From contig NC_089175.1 of assembly GCF_947507565.1 (NCBI RefSeq), positions 6,933,733-6,997,732 of the forward strand: 64,000 bases of DNA. Reading direction: 5' to 3'. Below the pieces are notes generated by a model, which saw nothing but the letters and a program-made list of their open reading frames with translations, ran no database searches and was not told the DNA's origin. Source of the DNA: Oscarella lobularis (taxonomy: Eukaryota > Porifera > Homoscleromorpha > Homosclerophorida > Oscarellidae). Position numbers and translations under genes: made by a program. Positions 1 through 12,650 of the stretch are shown piece after piece (position 1 is the stretch's first letter; every line of letters begins with the position of its first letter).

Positions 1-503
1 TTCATTCACGGTGCAGTGTTCTCCAACAGGCATATGTCCTCAAATTAGTTCCGATGGTAGAGGAATAGTTTAGTTAATTTTAAGTAAAGTCTAATTCTGT
101 CTCTTCTCAGGTTCAAAGTGGATCATAATTGGTAGTGCTGCAGGAGGTGGCGTTGTTTTGTTGCTGGTGATTGTTATCGTGGTTGTTGTGGTTGTGAAAA
201 GGAACAGCAAGCATACGAAACCGACCAGGTTATTGTATAACATTTTTTCTGAATATACCATATAATTATGTAAGTAGGTACTCTGATCGCACACCGGCGT
301 CTATGAAACCGAATATCGTTCCTGTCGTGGACAATCCTGCTTACGATCGCGGAAACAATGAGCCTATTTTTCCCAGTGATGAAGAAGTTGTGTATGAATA
401 TATAGAAAACGAAAAAGCGGCTGACAAGGATAAAGAGTACGCAGAAATTGCATCTTCACAAGAAAAAGACCTTGAAGTATTGTACGAAGCGGCTGATTGG
501 TAA
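1..503 (+). CDS. 3' end of a Bark-cadherin receptor paralog (copy 0, partial)
   Basis: The last exons match the complete gene at 13739-30810. The first visible exon ends at 56 (donor GT at 57), the membrane exon is 111-228 and the last exon 278-503. The membrane exon encodes a tryptophan-led, isoleucine- and valine-rich single helix followed by a basic stop-transfer stretch (KRNSKHTK). The cytoplasmic tail is about 75 residues, longer than in the complete copy, and carries an NPAY motif (NPxY type, which in other receptors binds PTB adaptors or endocytic machinery) plus acidic, tyrosine-containing stretches (YEYIENE, EYAEI). The rest of the gene lies upstream of the window. Identity as a tandem paralog is clear from near-identical sequence, including the introns. 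Confidence 0.85.
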
Positions 504-3500
504 CAGGTCAGACTCACCTATGTGTTGCTGTACGTGCGTGTCTTACAGGTTGGAATGTGTTCCAGTGGATATTTTTTGCTTGATTTTTGCCCGGTTTGTT
601 TATTGATTTGCGCTGAAAAGCATTTTGTGATCGCTACACTTTACCTTGTCTTAGCTTTCGAACTTGCCTCACCCGACTTATGTCAGTTTTCAGTTATCCG
701 TTGTATGCATGACTTTTGTATTTACATGTTTTTTCATTGCAATTCCTGATCACCGTGTTGTAGCGCACGCTAGTGCTTTTCATCGCCAGGAGCCAGTCAC
801 TTTCGACGCTAGGGAATAGCGTCCTACTCATGCTTCGCGGAGATGCTGAAGTCTTTGCAATGCCAATGCATCGTTTTGTCGACTGGTGACCAGTAGGTCC
901 TACAAGCAAAGAAACAGTTATACAAGACATAAACAAGAACGAATTTGAAAGTCAGTTCCGCGTTCGATCTCTTGATACTGGGAGACCAACTTGTTGGTTC
1001 TTCGAGCGCACTCGTTGGAAGCTCCGACATGATTACATCGCCGGAACTGAACTGAATCTCTGTATGAAGGAGAAAATTGTTCTTTTAAAATTATATACAA
1101 TTGCGTCTAGGCTGTGATAGAATTTCCAATTGGGGATCGTTTTGAATCAACTTTTGCTTATGGAAAAAATTGGAGGAATTTTCATTTCAGCTTTTGTGAA
1201 ATCCTATTATGAAAATGGTTTCTCAAGTAGAATGATGCATAGAATCAATGAGATACGTTTCTCTCTATTTGTGCAGAAAGACGGCGCATGGCGCTGTAAG
1301 CGCTGGAGATTGGATTAATGGGCGGAGACACGATGAGGCTAAACGAAGCGCGAGAACCATTGCGGAAATAGTAATTGCAGAAATATTCTTTCCAATTTGA
1401 AAATATGTGCAGTACAAAGAGAAGTCCCCCAATCATTTTCTTCGTGCCTTTGCGGTTATACAAGATTGGGTGCAGGACAAGGGCCGCGAATCAACGGTAG
1501 ATGTTCTGATTAAAGTTTGTAAGGAGTGTGGTATTCATCCCGATAACGTCGTAGCTGCTTACAGGGAGCAAATCGATATTCAGTAGCGGTTTCATTCCAT
1601 ATTGTCATAGCGCCCGCAAAAATTTTACCCGTTTTATAATTTTGTACATCATCTATATACCTAGTGGAATACGTCTTCAACTGTAACTGGATCAAATCAT
1701 TTGTGAGTTCAATTTACTAGCTACTATACTACTACATTTAGTCTATATGCTACAACCTTTTATATGCATGTCTCCTTGTTGTTTTGGGCCCTATGCAACC
1801 CCGACCGGGCAGACTATTGTGTATTGTATTTTTTAGGTATTCCGCAGTTAGCTGTTTTATTTTTGCTATCTTTTTTATTGTTTATTTGTAATTGATAATT
1901 TATTTTTCTGTAATCTTTTAGCCTGGTTGGTAGCGTACGCTAGTGAGCTTCCATCAGTTTGTCGTCGGTCGCTTTTTACAGCGGGGAAGCCGAGCAGCGC
2001 CAACTCATGCACGCTGAAGCATTTGCAATGCAGCCAGATGTGCCGTTTCTTTGACAGCAAACAAGTACAAGAACCGAAGTAGACGAGAAAAAACTATACC
2101 GTCTAATCGTTAGATGAGCGTAAGCATTCGAAGCGCCCTCTTCTGTCCTTAGACTCGTTTTGGGTCCCTCGTTTTTTCTTTGCGCTTCACACAGACGCAA
2201 GGCCGGTCCGTTGAACGATGCTTTTTTTTCTGCGGAAGTATTCCCGCCACTTTCTCTCACTGCATCTGCTCCCTCGTAAGCAATCGCGCGTCTATCGCCC
2301 CGTCGCCCCGTCTCTCCTTCGAAAAAAAATTGACTGTTTCTGTCCAGCGACTTAGTGAAGTCGTATTCGGGGGTCCCTATTTCGAACCCGCTCTCCATTC
2401 GGGCTTGCATCACGCACTTTGCATACTGTTTGGGCGTTTGGTAGATTATACGTCAACGTGATTGCTGAAAGAAGAATCAGTGGATCCTAAGGTTCGTCTC
2501 ATTCGTTTGGGTCCCACATGGTGTACTTAGGGGGGGGGGGGGGGGGGGGGGGGGTCGAAACTCCCATGTTATATACGATGCTGAGAGTGTAGACGGGACA
2601 ACATCTCGTCTTAAAGTATGTAGTTGAGAGCTTATCTGTACTTGTTTCAGTACGATAGTGTGCACGGGTCCTTGTCTTAATGCATTAGTTGGCGGCTGCT
2701 AGTAGGTAGGACGGTCTAGAGATTAGTACGTTGTAGCTCCTTTCCCCCGAACGTTAGCTAGCAGCCGCCACGTATACTTTAGACCATTTGTCAATGGGTT
2801 AACAGGTAATGTAAGACGTTGTCTCCTTCTTTTATACCAGTGTGAGTCTGTTTCTTTGACAAGTGCCCACTGTTGCCTTTTAAGCCGTTTCTTGCCGTCT
2901 TACTCCCAGGCTTCTTTCCATTGTTTCGTCGCGTTGACAACGTGCGCGATGAGATAGCAGCTGGCCAAAGTTAGCGCTTAACAATTCGGCTAGTTGTACT
3001 TTATACGAATCAAAAGTCATCACATAGAAACCGCTGTTCAACGTGCAACACGAATACAATACTTGGCCTGTCTAAAAAAGGACCTCAGACAAAACAACTT
3101 TGTGGCGGCGATTCTCTCCCTCTCCTCCAAACTTTCCCTTTACCAGTCTATTGACGAGCGGAATGTCCCGTTTTAGCAGTTCTGTTATCTCGCTTCTTAG
3201 AACTGTTAGACATTCGCCACTCTTTAGGACGACGTTCTATTCTTTCTTCACCTGCAATCTTTCTTGAGCAGATTTGGTGCAACTGAGCACGATTGAGGCG
3301 GCATAGGTGCGGGGGATTTGAGCCGAGGAGGCGTCTTGCACTTTCGGCAACTCATCGAGTGCATTTAAATAATCCGCAATACCCACGACTTCTAATAATA
3401 GTTCGGGCCCCCAGGGAAATACCCTTGGCTGTCTTTCTTAATTTTGGCCCGCCCTTCTTCGAGTTCGTTTCTCCAGCTGCAGCTTAGTCGTCGAGCTGCC

Positions 3501-3781
3501 ACTGAACCATGGGGCCAGGAAATCGTCCACCTTGAAATGTCTTTGTCTTCTCTTTCTTCCTACATGTGACGTACGTACTTGAGAGAGCGCCTTATTTTCG
3601 AAAAAAAGTGGGCAAATAAATAATAGTGGAAAAATAAATATTAGGAAGCATTCTTCGCGCTAAGTCTATCGCTCTCTTCCGCCTTTCTTTTGGCACTTCG
3701 TCGCTGTTAATCCGGGTTTGGAGACACCGACGCCGAGCGATAAAATCGAACACCCATCGCGTTTGCTTCGAGAAGCAGCGC
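504..3781. other. Intergenic region without recognised genes
   Basis: Positions 504-760 are a copy of the 3' flank of the receptor gene (compare 30811-31130). I see no exon with recognisable domain content in the remainder. The open frames here are short, lack splice support and overlap one another. A pure G tract lies at 2530-2554. Confidence 0.5.
2530..2554 (+). repeat. Poly-G tract, 25 nt
   Basis: An uninterrupted run of 25 G. Similar long runs of C occur at 6056-6075 and 50834-50855. The lengths may be inexact because homopolymers are hard to sequence. Confidence 0.9.
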
Positions 3782-4337
3782 TTACGAGCCATTATCATAG
3801 AGTTTTACAACAGTTTTAATTGATACAAGAAAGAAAAAAACGCTGCATGCACTCGATCGCTGGCAAACTCCTTCCGATCGTTCCTTCTTCGATTTGATCG
3901 TTTCGTCTTCGTTTTCTTGAGCCTTCTCGCCCATATTTCTACCTAAAAAACATCCCGTCGTTCCGTCGTCGATTTCTTGAGCTCTTTCTTTCACGTTTCT
4001 GTCGAAAAAAGAAGAAGATTCGTCTCTGTCGTTCCATCTTCGTCTTCTTGAGCCTTCTCGTCCACATATCGATCTAAAAACAAAACATATTGCTCTCCGT
4101 CGTTCCGTCTTTGATTTCTTGAGCTCTCTCGTCCACGCTTCCACCTAAAAAAAGAAAAAAGTTAGTATATGTCAAAAAATCGTTGTACGTACCTTTTTGC
4201 TGCGTCCGTATTCGCGCTATCCAGGCTACACCGCGCGGAGGTTCGGACGCTTCGTAGCCCAAGGCAGCCACCGCAAAAGCAATGGCCACCCGTTCCAAAA
4301 ATTGTCGGGCGAGCCACGACGTCATCAGCCACCCCAC
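3782..4337 (-). repeat. Degenerate ~65-bp tandem repeat, open on the minus strand
   Basis: About four diverged units of roughly 64-66 bp lie between 3875 and 4155. Each contains, on the minus strand, an A/T-rich TTTTTTAGGT-like stretch followed by a segment encoding variants of ERAQEIDDGTT or EKAQENEDET. A frame at 3782-4144 stays open across the units. They may be tandemly duplicated small exons, since each is preceded by a sequence resembling a splice acceptor, or simply a minisatellite. No known domain is visible. Confidence 0.5.
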
Positions 4338-5050
4338 CGGTACCCGCCTGGATGAGAGACGGCCCCTAATACCGTAGTCTCCCGGCGCGGTGGTACCAAA
4401 AAACCCTTCGGTATGTGTTCCTGAGAAGAACCGGGGCTACTGGAAGTGGAGAGCGGCCGACCACCGTTTGTAGGAGTCGACAGTAAAGACAGTGCATGCC
4501 GGAATCGAAGTCTCCTGGGTCGGATTATCATTGGTCTAATCGCACTGTCGGGTGAGAAAAGTGCCGGCAACCAGGCCATGGTTGAACACCCCCTCTGAGC
4601 CGTTTCTCACTCGAGCCTAACGTGAGTCGTGCCCATTAGCGACAATAAGACCGCAGTAATCGCGAATCCCAGTGCGTAGACCGAGGCCGAAGCCCCCCAT
4701 TGCCCTGCCTACAGGCTCCGGCACGGCATTATACCGTGGGCCACGCTGAGTCAACTATCCAGACTTGCCTTTTGCCAAATCTCCCGGGTCGATCCGTCAA
4801 GGACGAGACGCAGATTGCTCCGCTACCCATCCACCCTCAGCCGCGACTGAAGGAAATTGGGGGCGCGCTCTGCTTATATACTGTGGCCCCGCCCATCGCT
4901 CTTATTGGCTTGCTGGTTTCCGCTCTTCGTGATCATTGGCCCTTTGGAAAGAAGGTGTCAAAAGGCAAACCGGTTTCGATTCCGGTTTGACGTAATATTG
5001 CATAACGATTTCGGTTAGAGGCGACAGATATCGCACCTGCATCGAACAAG
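4338..5050. other. Intergenic; promoter-like sequence near the right end
   Basis: No coding exon recognised. Around 4870-4945 there is a TATA-like TTATATAC and two CCAAT-type boxes (ATTGGC, ATTGGCC), upstream of the first ATG of the relic at 5051. This may be the remains of its promoter. Confidence 0.35.
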
Positions 5051-6034
5051 ATGGCGAAGAAAACGTGGCCGCGACGAAACGAAAACGCTGTTAGGTACGT
5101 CTTTTCGTTGTTTTTCGCCGCTCATTTCGTCGCACGAAGATACGGGCGTACGATTCACGTGATACGGAATGATCGATGGGGAAGAAGTTCGTTTCGAGGC
5201 CATTCTCGACCGAATTCGAGCGCAACGCGGCGTCTACTACGATTAATCTGCAGAGAAGTAGGAGCGCAACTCGTCGTTCGCTTGGAAAAGCGAAGGAGAA
5301 CGTCGAATATCTTTCCTAGCGCCTCGAGCGAACTTTCCGAGCTAAGTATAAGGCCTAAAACGCTATTTTTTCTGTAAGGCGAACGCAGTTTTGTCAGCGG
5401 AATAGGCAGTCGTTTCGAAAAGCCAAACAATCTCGTCAAAACGGCGAAAATCGAATGCGAGGACGTTCGTCTCGCCTTCAATCATCTCAAAGACGCAATC
5501 TGAGCCAAAGAGGCTTAGGACAGGTGGAGGGATTCTCGTCAGGAATTGAACGTTTTATCGATAGTCTCAAGTCTACGAGATAACCGGAATCGTCTCAAGG
5601 AGAAGAAAATGACGTAAGGGCTGAAACGATCGGAAGCGTTTGCTGGTTTGTTGGACGAGCTGAGGCCGTGGATACACGAGAGACAGGGAGACTGGATAAG
5701 GCGTACCCTGTAATGGCTACGCCCGATACGGTGAAAAACGGATCGACGTTCACACGGTAAAACATATTGATACTAATAAGTTTTTTTTAATTTTTGGTTT
5801 TGTTGCAGCCTTTGTGTGCCGAAGTTGTTCGATTCCAGGATAAGTTTGGCGATTCTTTACTCGAGCTCATCCCCGACGTAAGTGCCGGCGTGAATGTGGT
5901 GAAAAGTCAGGTCGCTGATACAAAGGAGAAATACGATCGCCTAACGACGTCGGCTCACGAGCGAAAAACGATCCTAAAGGGAAAAGTCCCAGCGAAACCC
6001 GAAGTCATAAAGAAGAAAACGGAACAAGTCCAGG
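5051..6034 (+). pseudogene. Degenerate gene encoding helical, spectrin-like or coiled-coil segments
   Basis: A short first exon begins MAKKTWPRRNE at 5051 and stops at a good donor (AG|GTACGT) at 5094/5095. Further right, protein-like stretches occur in all three frames: an EAILDRIRAQRG segment near 5197, a segment around 5410-5610 (LVKTAKIECEDVRLAF, then ELNVLSIVSSLRDN) broken by stops, and an open exon at 5806-6034 rich in charged heptads (VADTKEKYDRLTTSA), ending at a GTGAGG donor. The style resembles spectrin-repeat or coiled-coil cytoskeletal proteins, but I cannot name a family. Stops and frame changes suggest a decayed gene. Confidence 0.4.
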
Positions 6035-6047
6035 TGAGGCGAATTGA

Positions 6048-6957
<910 letters not shown>

Positions 6958-7199
6958 TACAGTCAGAATGCTACTACCATGCTTACACAATAGACCGTTG
7001 CGTAATCTGATATGCATCGTCCTATGTTTCTATAGAACGATGAGCGATGCATCGCCCCTTGGCTTCTATAGAACGATGTGCAGCTTCAGATAATGTCTTG
7101 GTGACGAAGTTTCTCCTAAGGCTTTTATTTCTCCACGAATGTTTTTGGTTGGCACATGTATACAGTTACGAATTGAAATACATCATGTTTATTTAGGTC

Positions 7200-7650
7200 T
7201 CCAAGAAAGTTCCCGGCGTTTATTGAAGTTTTCGTTCGGATGTCGTCCATCACCTCTGGGCCCCGAGGTGACTAAATTAAACCGGCCCAACTCTTGAGCC
7301 AGAGAGGTTAAACGTGGCTTGAACGCAGGGGATTCAATCCCCTACTCCCGTGGCACGAGTGATAAACTGCCACCCCACTTAGGAAGACGCGGTGGGTCAC
7401 AATAGCGGTCCCCCTGGAACCAGGCCGGCAGAACTCACATCCGAGGGCTGCCGGTCCCAGGCGTCCGAGCCGGGAGACTAAACAGGCTCTAACTCCGACG
7501 GGGGAGTAGGGAGGATGACCCCCACCCAACCGAAGCCTGTGCGGACCCCTCGCGGTCCGTGCAGGTGGACAGCGAAACAGAGAAGATCCATGCGCAATTT
7601 TTTTCAGAATTTCCGGTTTACTTCCGGGATTTATTAAATAAAATATTATG
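7200..7650 (+). repeat. Interspersed repeat, possibly SINE-like (copy 1)
   Basis: Shares blocks with 60400-60735, including GACGCGGTGGGTCACAATAG followed by CGGTCCCC, ACTCACATCCGAGG, and a 3' end of CTTCCGG...TTTATTAAATAAA ending in ATGAACATG. A GGGGATTCAATCCCC stretch near 7328 looks like a tRNA-type B box, which would fit a tRNA-derived SINE, but no convincing A box is placed. Two copies show that it is dispersed; the class is a guess. Confidence 0.55.
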
Positions 7651-8729
7651 AACATGCCTACGTCTACGCTATTGTCTGTGTTCGACGCGACGTGCCGGAC
7701 GAGACCTCTTCGAGAAGGTCTCGGAGCAGTTTCAAATCTAATGCAGGGTCATGCTCAGGACCCTGTCACCACTACTGCTACAACTATCTAGACTAGCACT
7801 ACGGCAACCTAACTAACTATAAAAAAGCTGCTGTTTAATTAATTAAAAATACTTCGTTTCTGTTTTTCTTTTGTTCTTTGAGTTTCCCCTTGACTGACGG
7901 GAAGAAAAGACTTCGAGATGTAGCAACACCTCAACAGATATACCACCTTACCTAAAATAAGACCAGAATTAATATTGCACGGCGGAAGAAAGCTATAGAA
8001 ATAATTTACATTCGTTTGCGACGGAAAGTTGGCGGTAAAGTTGAAGTGGAGCAACTCCTGAAGCCTCACAAGATTCACTAAAGAATACATGTGACCATCT
8101 AAATGCACCAGAAACCTTTTTTGTGGCGAATATCACTCACTATAAGAGACCTCACCGACTTCAAATGGTGTTCGGATTGCCGATGCCTGAAATCGCTTGT
8201 AGACGTGTTCTGCATTGAAGAAAACGCCGTGCACACGTGTTGCCATGGTCACCACAGACCTGGGCAACAAACGCTCGGCATGGGTGAAATCACTGCAGTT
8301 TTCGTCGTCGTCATGGTAACACACTTTGGTCTTTTCCTTGATGAGCAAAGCGATATGCTTCCAACTAATATTTTGACTGAAAATTCAACGTGAGAACGAT
8401 TTCCAGATAGAGACCCTCTTCCTCTTACGTTTTCAAATTCATTATCATTAGAATGTTGATGAGTTGTAATAGGCACCCGTCAGGCCTGGAAGCGGAAAGA
8501 CATCCAATCGAGCAGCCGTTACAAAGATCTTATAAGAGTCAGAAAGATTTGACTACGCAGAAAAATATTCACGTGATATTTACCTTGGAGAGGAAATGCT
8601 TCAATGTGAGGCGTGACTGTGTACGCTTACGTTGGTTCCAACTCTCCCGTTCAAACACTCAAGGGTACTACTAACAGGAATATTTGAGTTTTGGCCGCTA
8701 CATACTGCTCTAGATTGACAGTCAGACCT
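7651..8729. other. Intergenic; may contain further decayed AlaRS sequence
   Basis: No recognised intact gene. The minus strand just right of this stretch carries alanyl-tRNA synthetase remnants, and more of that gene would be expected here. I cannot align the short open stretches with confidence. Confidence 0.35.
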
Positions 8730-9450
8730 TGCTCTTGAGTCTTCTCCCATGGAGTTGGATCAATCGAGCGGAAAACCGTACGTGTCGTAGAGACGCCAAG
8801 CGACATCGCCTTGAGAAAACGGTTAGCTCATTTTATTAATCAACGTATTTTCCCATACCGGGTATGACTTTGTCCTTCAAGCCAGTGGTTGCTCTCTCGA
8901 AGAGACGTCGACCGCGGGCAAGCGTCTTCAAAAAACTGAGCCTCTTCGTCGTCAATAATGTCTATCACTTCCTGCGGATCCCGAGCTATTTCCGGAAAGG
9001 AATCGCCCTGAAAAAAATAGAGACTTTTCAAAAATAAAACGCGCTGACCAAAATTTCCACAACCGTGTGCACCAAACTGCCAAACATGCCCGGCGAAGCG
9101 TTCATCTTCTCGGAAGCAAATCGAACAGCGCGACGCAAAATTCGTCTCATAAACGTAGCTACACAATAATCTCATAATTCCCTACGCACTCCCCGTCCTT
9201 TTCCCCTCTCCTACCCTCGGCCTGTATTGTCCGTGCGCGCGATCAGCCAACACGCGATAAGCCATGTCAATGACGTCGACCGTCGACGTCATTGAGGCCC
9301 ACTTTACCCATGTAGGGTCTCATACTAGTTTTCTATATAAAATATGTAGTCATGTACAGTACTTCTATAGCAAGATGACAACTAACCTGCTCAATGGCTT
9401 TGAAGAGGGAAGTGAAGAGATCGGTGTGCCATAGTTGGACATGGAATGTT
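8690..9450 (-). pseudogene. Alanyl-tRNA synthetase relic (catalytic-domain part)
   Basis: AlaRS charges tRNA-Ala. Reading the minus strand from 9440 down: an NYGT..DLFTSLFKAIEQ piece, MAYRVLADRARTDNTGRG (9300-9210), [20 protein letters not shown] then [12 protein letters not shown] (9160-9050), DSFPEIARDPQEVIDIIDDE then FLKTLARGRRLFE (9005-8880), and GDVAWRLYDTYGFPLD then EQGLTVNLEQYVAAKTQ (8815-8690). These follow the order of the eukaryotic enzyme. Introns are kept. Small frame shifts interrupt the pieces: two extra bases in the NYGT region, one extra base after YV, and one shift after GFPLD. ATP-binding motif 1 and the editing domain are not visible. I read it as a pseudogene fragment. Confidence 0.75.
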
Positions 9451-9629
9451 ATTAATTAATAAATTAATTATTCACGTTGCTTACCAGTCTAACTGTAAAC
9501 AAAGAATCGGTGCTCTTTATTTTCAGACAAATCCACGTCATCAATGGCTTTTTAATTGTATGTGCTGCTCATATTCACTTCCCGGCTGATGGTAGTCTAT
9601 TGAAACGCTCACACTCACACAAAAGTGTT

Positions 9630-11530
9630 CATCACTTCCAGACCCAACTTCGCCGAAAACTTGTGCTTTGGCAACAGTTCCTGCATGAAACCAGTGTATT
9701 TCTATTCAAGTTAGCCGGCAAATGCGTTACCTTGACTTCTGAAAGTAAGGCTCGAGCTAAGGAAAATTTCTTCACTTGCATCGCAGCCCGAATGAGAGTG
9801 ATTACAAAGGTGTGCCTCTGCCCTGAACTCCAGCGGGGAGCACAGCATTTGGAAGAATCAAAGAAACAGCCTACCAAACGAAAGTTCTACGTGGAAGTTT
9901 ATAACATTAATTATTTGATATAAAAATACCTTTTCGTATTCTTCGCTTCCGAAGGCAAGGAGTGCTTCACACAAGGGAATTCCAACCTAAGGAGCAAACG
10001 CTGAGAGAAGACATGATAATCATTAAAAAGAGTCCCTTTGAACCTCATTTGTCGCCCAAGCATTGTGGCTCTTCACCGATCCACACTGACTATTTAGAGA
10101 TAGATGCTAGCAAAAAGATTTCACTCCAACGACTTACTGTACCTGTAAGAGATTTCGTTCCAGAAGAAGTCTCCTTTGCCATACCTAAGAAAAAGAAACG
10201 CCTGAAAAAAACCTCTTATCTCTACCTAATTAATTGTTCGATATTTACTCACCATGCCGTTGAATGTCTATTGGAATATTCATTTACTTTTTCTATCAAT
10301 CCAGCCCAACGCTCTTCACCAACGTCAATGCCAGTACACTGCAATAGCCGTATACAATACGTAATCGTTGAAATTGAAGGTACCTCAATTCGCCACAGAA
10401 GAGAAACAGCATCGACAAAGGCTGCCACATCGTTCACTGTTAGTTTCAAGACAGTATCATACTCTTTCAGAGCTGCGTCCAAATCGCCAGCGTCTGAAAC
10501 ACAGACAAGAACTATATAGTTCAAGGTCATTGTCTGATTTTGAATCAGGGGCTGTTGACGTTGTCTTCGAATGTCCTCTAAACGCGCCTTTTTAACCTCT
10601 CACTCACCAAGATAACATAGTCATGTGGACGCAGAGTCCTCCTTCTACCCAGTGTTTCCTCGACTTGATCAATAGGTCAATTTCCCTTTCGGGCGACTCC
10701 GTCGCACCGTAGACGTGGCTCAGGGCGTGAAAGGCCCAAGGCAAAGCGGGATTGAGCGAGAGAGAGCGTTCAGCTACCTCAATCGCCTTGCTCATCAAAC
10801 CTGACTCTTCCAGCCCAAAAGAATACCTAAAAATAAAGCAATTACTTTCAGCTATCCGTCTACCTGAGACTCACATGCTAAGAAGGTGAGGATAGCGATT
10901 CATCCCATGCTGGAAGTATTCCAGCAATGCAGCCTCATTTATTTTTTTCCGGTTCTCACAGGAAGATGTAGGCCTCATTGACACCTCGAATGGCAAATAT
11001 GTCTGGAGATACAGTAATAGAACAAATACATATACAAATTTCAACTGTACAAACAAAAGTTGACTTCATCTAACTGTACCTCTTGGAAACTTCAGAAGAA
11101 TGTCTTCCCAGATGTCAACGGCAGCCTTTTTGACATTGACCAATTTGCGTTCCATCGTCTCGACGTGTCGCCTTTCTCTCCACGTGAGATCGTTTTGATC
11201 TTCACTATTGATTGCTTTCGCCGATTCTTGCACTAGAGTCTAATTGACCGTTTTCGTCTGCACCGATGCCGCCGACCGTCAGAAGAAGAATAGCCTGAAT
11301 ATAGAAACAGAGATGGTAACCGTGATCGCGTCAATTTGGAATTCGCTTTCACTTTGAAGACGTTGGCCAACACGAAGTGGGGATCGAGCTCCAGAGCTTT
11401 CTGCAGGTGGCGGACTCGGACTGACGTTGTACGTCAACAGAGCGACGAATGCGTCGTGCAGACAAGCGACCGCGTCAGGATCGGTCGTCGTGTACGTAAG
11501 ACCAAGCGGACAAAGGAACCTCTGGGCCAT
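9630..11530 (-). pseudogene. TTC38-like TPR protein gene, probably broken
   Basis: TTC38 is a conserved cytosolic tetratricopeptide-repeat protein of unknown biochemical role. On the minus strand the exons run in TTC38 order: PLGLTYTTTDPDA then LHDAFVALLTYN near 11520-11440, LQKALELDPHFVLANVFK near 11410, RRHVETMERKLVNVKKAAVD near 11180, FAIRGVNEAYIFL near 11000 with ILPAWDESLSSPS, MSKAIEVAERSLSLNPALPW then HALSHVYG at 10798-10690, LDAALKEYDTVLKL then VDAVSLLWRIE (10490-10380), TGIDVGEERWAGLIEK (10340-10260), VGIPLCEALLAFGSEEYEK near 9960, and FVITLIRAAMQVKKFSLARA then LLSEVK near 9790. Most joints have GT-AG sites. A frame change before the LQKALELDP piece and in-frame stops after NEAYIFL and after LSSPS argue for a pseudogene. 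A misassembled or oddly spliced functional gene cannot be excluded. Confidence 0.7.
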
Positions 11531-12370
11531 AGCCTCTGAGCTCCCGGGCGCGGCCTAGAGCTCGCGTTACAAATGTTCCCCCCACCTGAATTCTCTCTCC
11601 CCTTCAAAGCTTTTAGATTATGTTAGTGCTTAGCTTACTGTCATAAAGCTCAGAAGAAGAAGAAGACATCCAACCATACGTTTTTCTCGTTCAAGCGTGC
11701 AAAGCGGTGCTCGCCACTTTTGACTACCTTCTGAGATCGGCCCACTGATGATGCGCCAGCCAAATCCTTCCCCTTTCTCTTTTGCGCCTAGAAAAACTCC
11801 CAAGTTCAAAAAGACACATTCAACGTAGTCGAACGAAAAATACCCTGGGAGATGCGGTTTCTTTTTTATTTCCCTTCTCTTCTATTAGCGTTACAAGATT
11901 GTTGCAACGACGCTGAAGTTCCTAATAAGACAATAGCCAAATGCAGTTGGTTCTACTGTAGTACAGGTCATCCGCGAGAGAACTTACGGCAGCAGTGCGA
12001 GCTTTTATAAACCAATCGAAAAGAAATTGAGGCGCGTTTCAAACGCACAGCCGTTCTCTATTCGTCATAGGCGTTCTCCTTCTCCAGGCCAAGTTTGTAG
12101 AGCATGCAAATCTAAGAAACGCCACATCAAATATACTAGTAAGAGTGGTCAATTAGCTAAAGAGAAGTAGGTGCTTCGGAGCTAACTTCCGGTAATTGGG
12201 TGGATAGTGAGAGAGATCGCAAATGCTTACAAGGAATCTATCTTCGTCTTCAACGTAATTCTTTCAATTGTTGGTACCGTATTGAATTTTGGGCTGCTGG
12301 AAGAGAGACCGATATCTAGCCATCTGAAAACGAAAGGATATTCAGAATGGGCGTTCTCATCAGGTCTACT
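11531..12370. other. Intergenic, nothing recognised
   Basis: Upstream side of the TTC38-like gene. No domain, tRNA or clear repeat seen. The minus-strand frame entering the 105-bp repeat is a by-product of that repeat. Confidence 0.4.
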
Positions 12371-12650
12371 GCACGAGTGGCGTTCCATGCGCCTGCACCG
12401 TGAGCGCCGCTCGCGCGCAACGAATTGCAGACACTTGCATCCCATAAATGGCGTTCCCGTCAACTCTACGTTTATGCGCGAGTGGCATTCCATGCGCCTG
12501 CACCGTGAGCGCCGCTCGCGCGCAACGAATTGCAGACACTTGCACCCCATAAATGGGCGTTCCCGTCAACTCTACATTTATGCGCGAGTGGCGTTCCATG
12601 CGCCTGCACCGTGAGCGCCGCTCGCGCGCAACGAATTGCAGACACTTGTA
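12371..12650 (+). repeat. ~105-bp tandem repeat, 2.6 copies
   Basis: Units start at GAGTGG (12375, 12480 and 12586) and are 105-106 bp long and nearly identical. Each contains a GC-rich partial palindrome (GAGCGCCGCTCGCGCGC) followed by CAACGAATTGCAGACACTTG. The third unit is truncated after this block. Confidence 0.9.
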
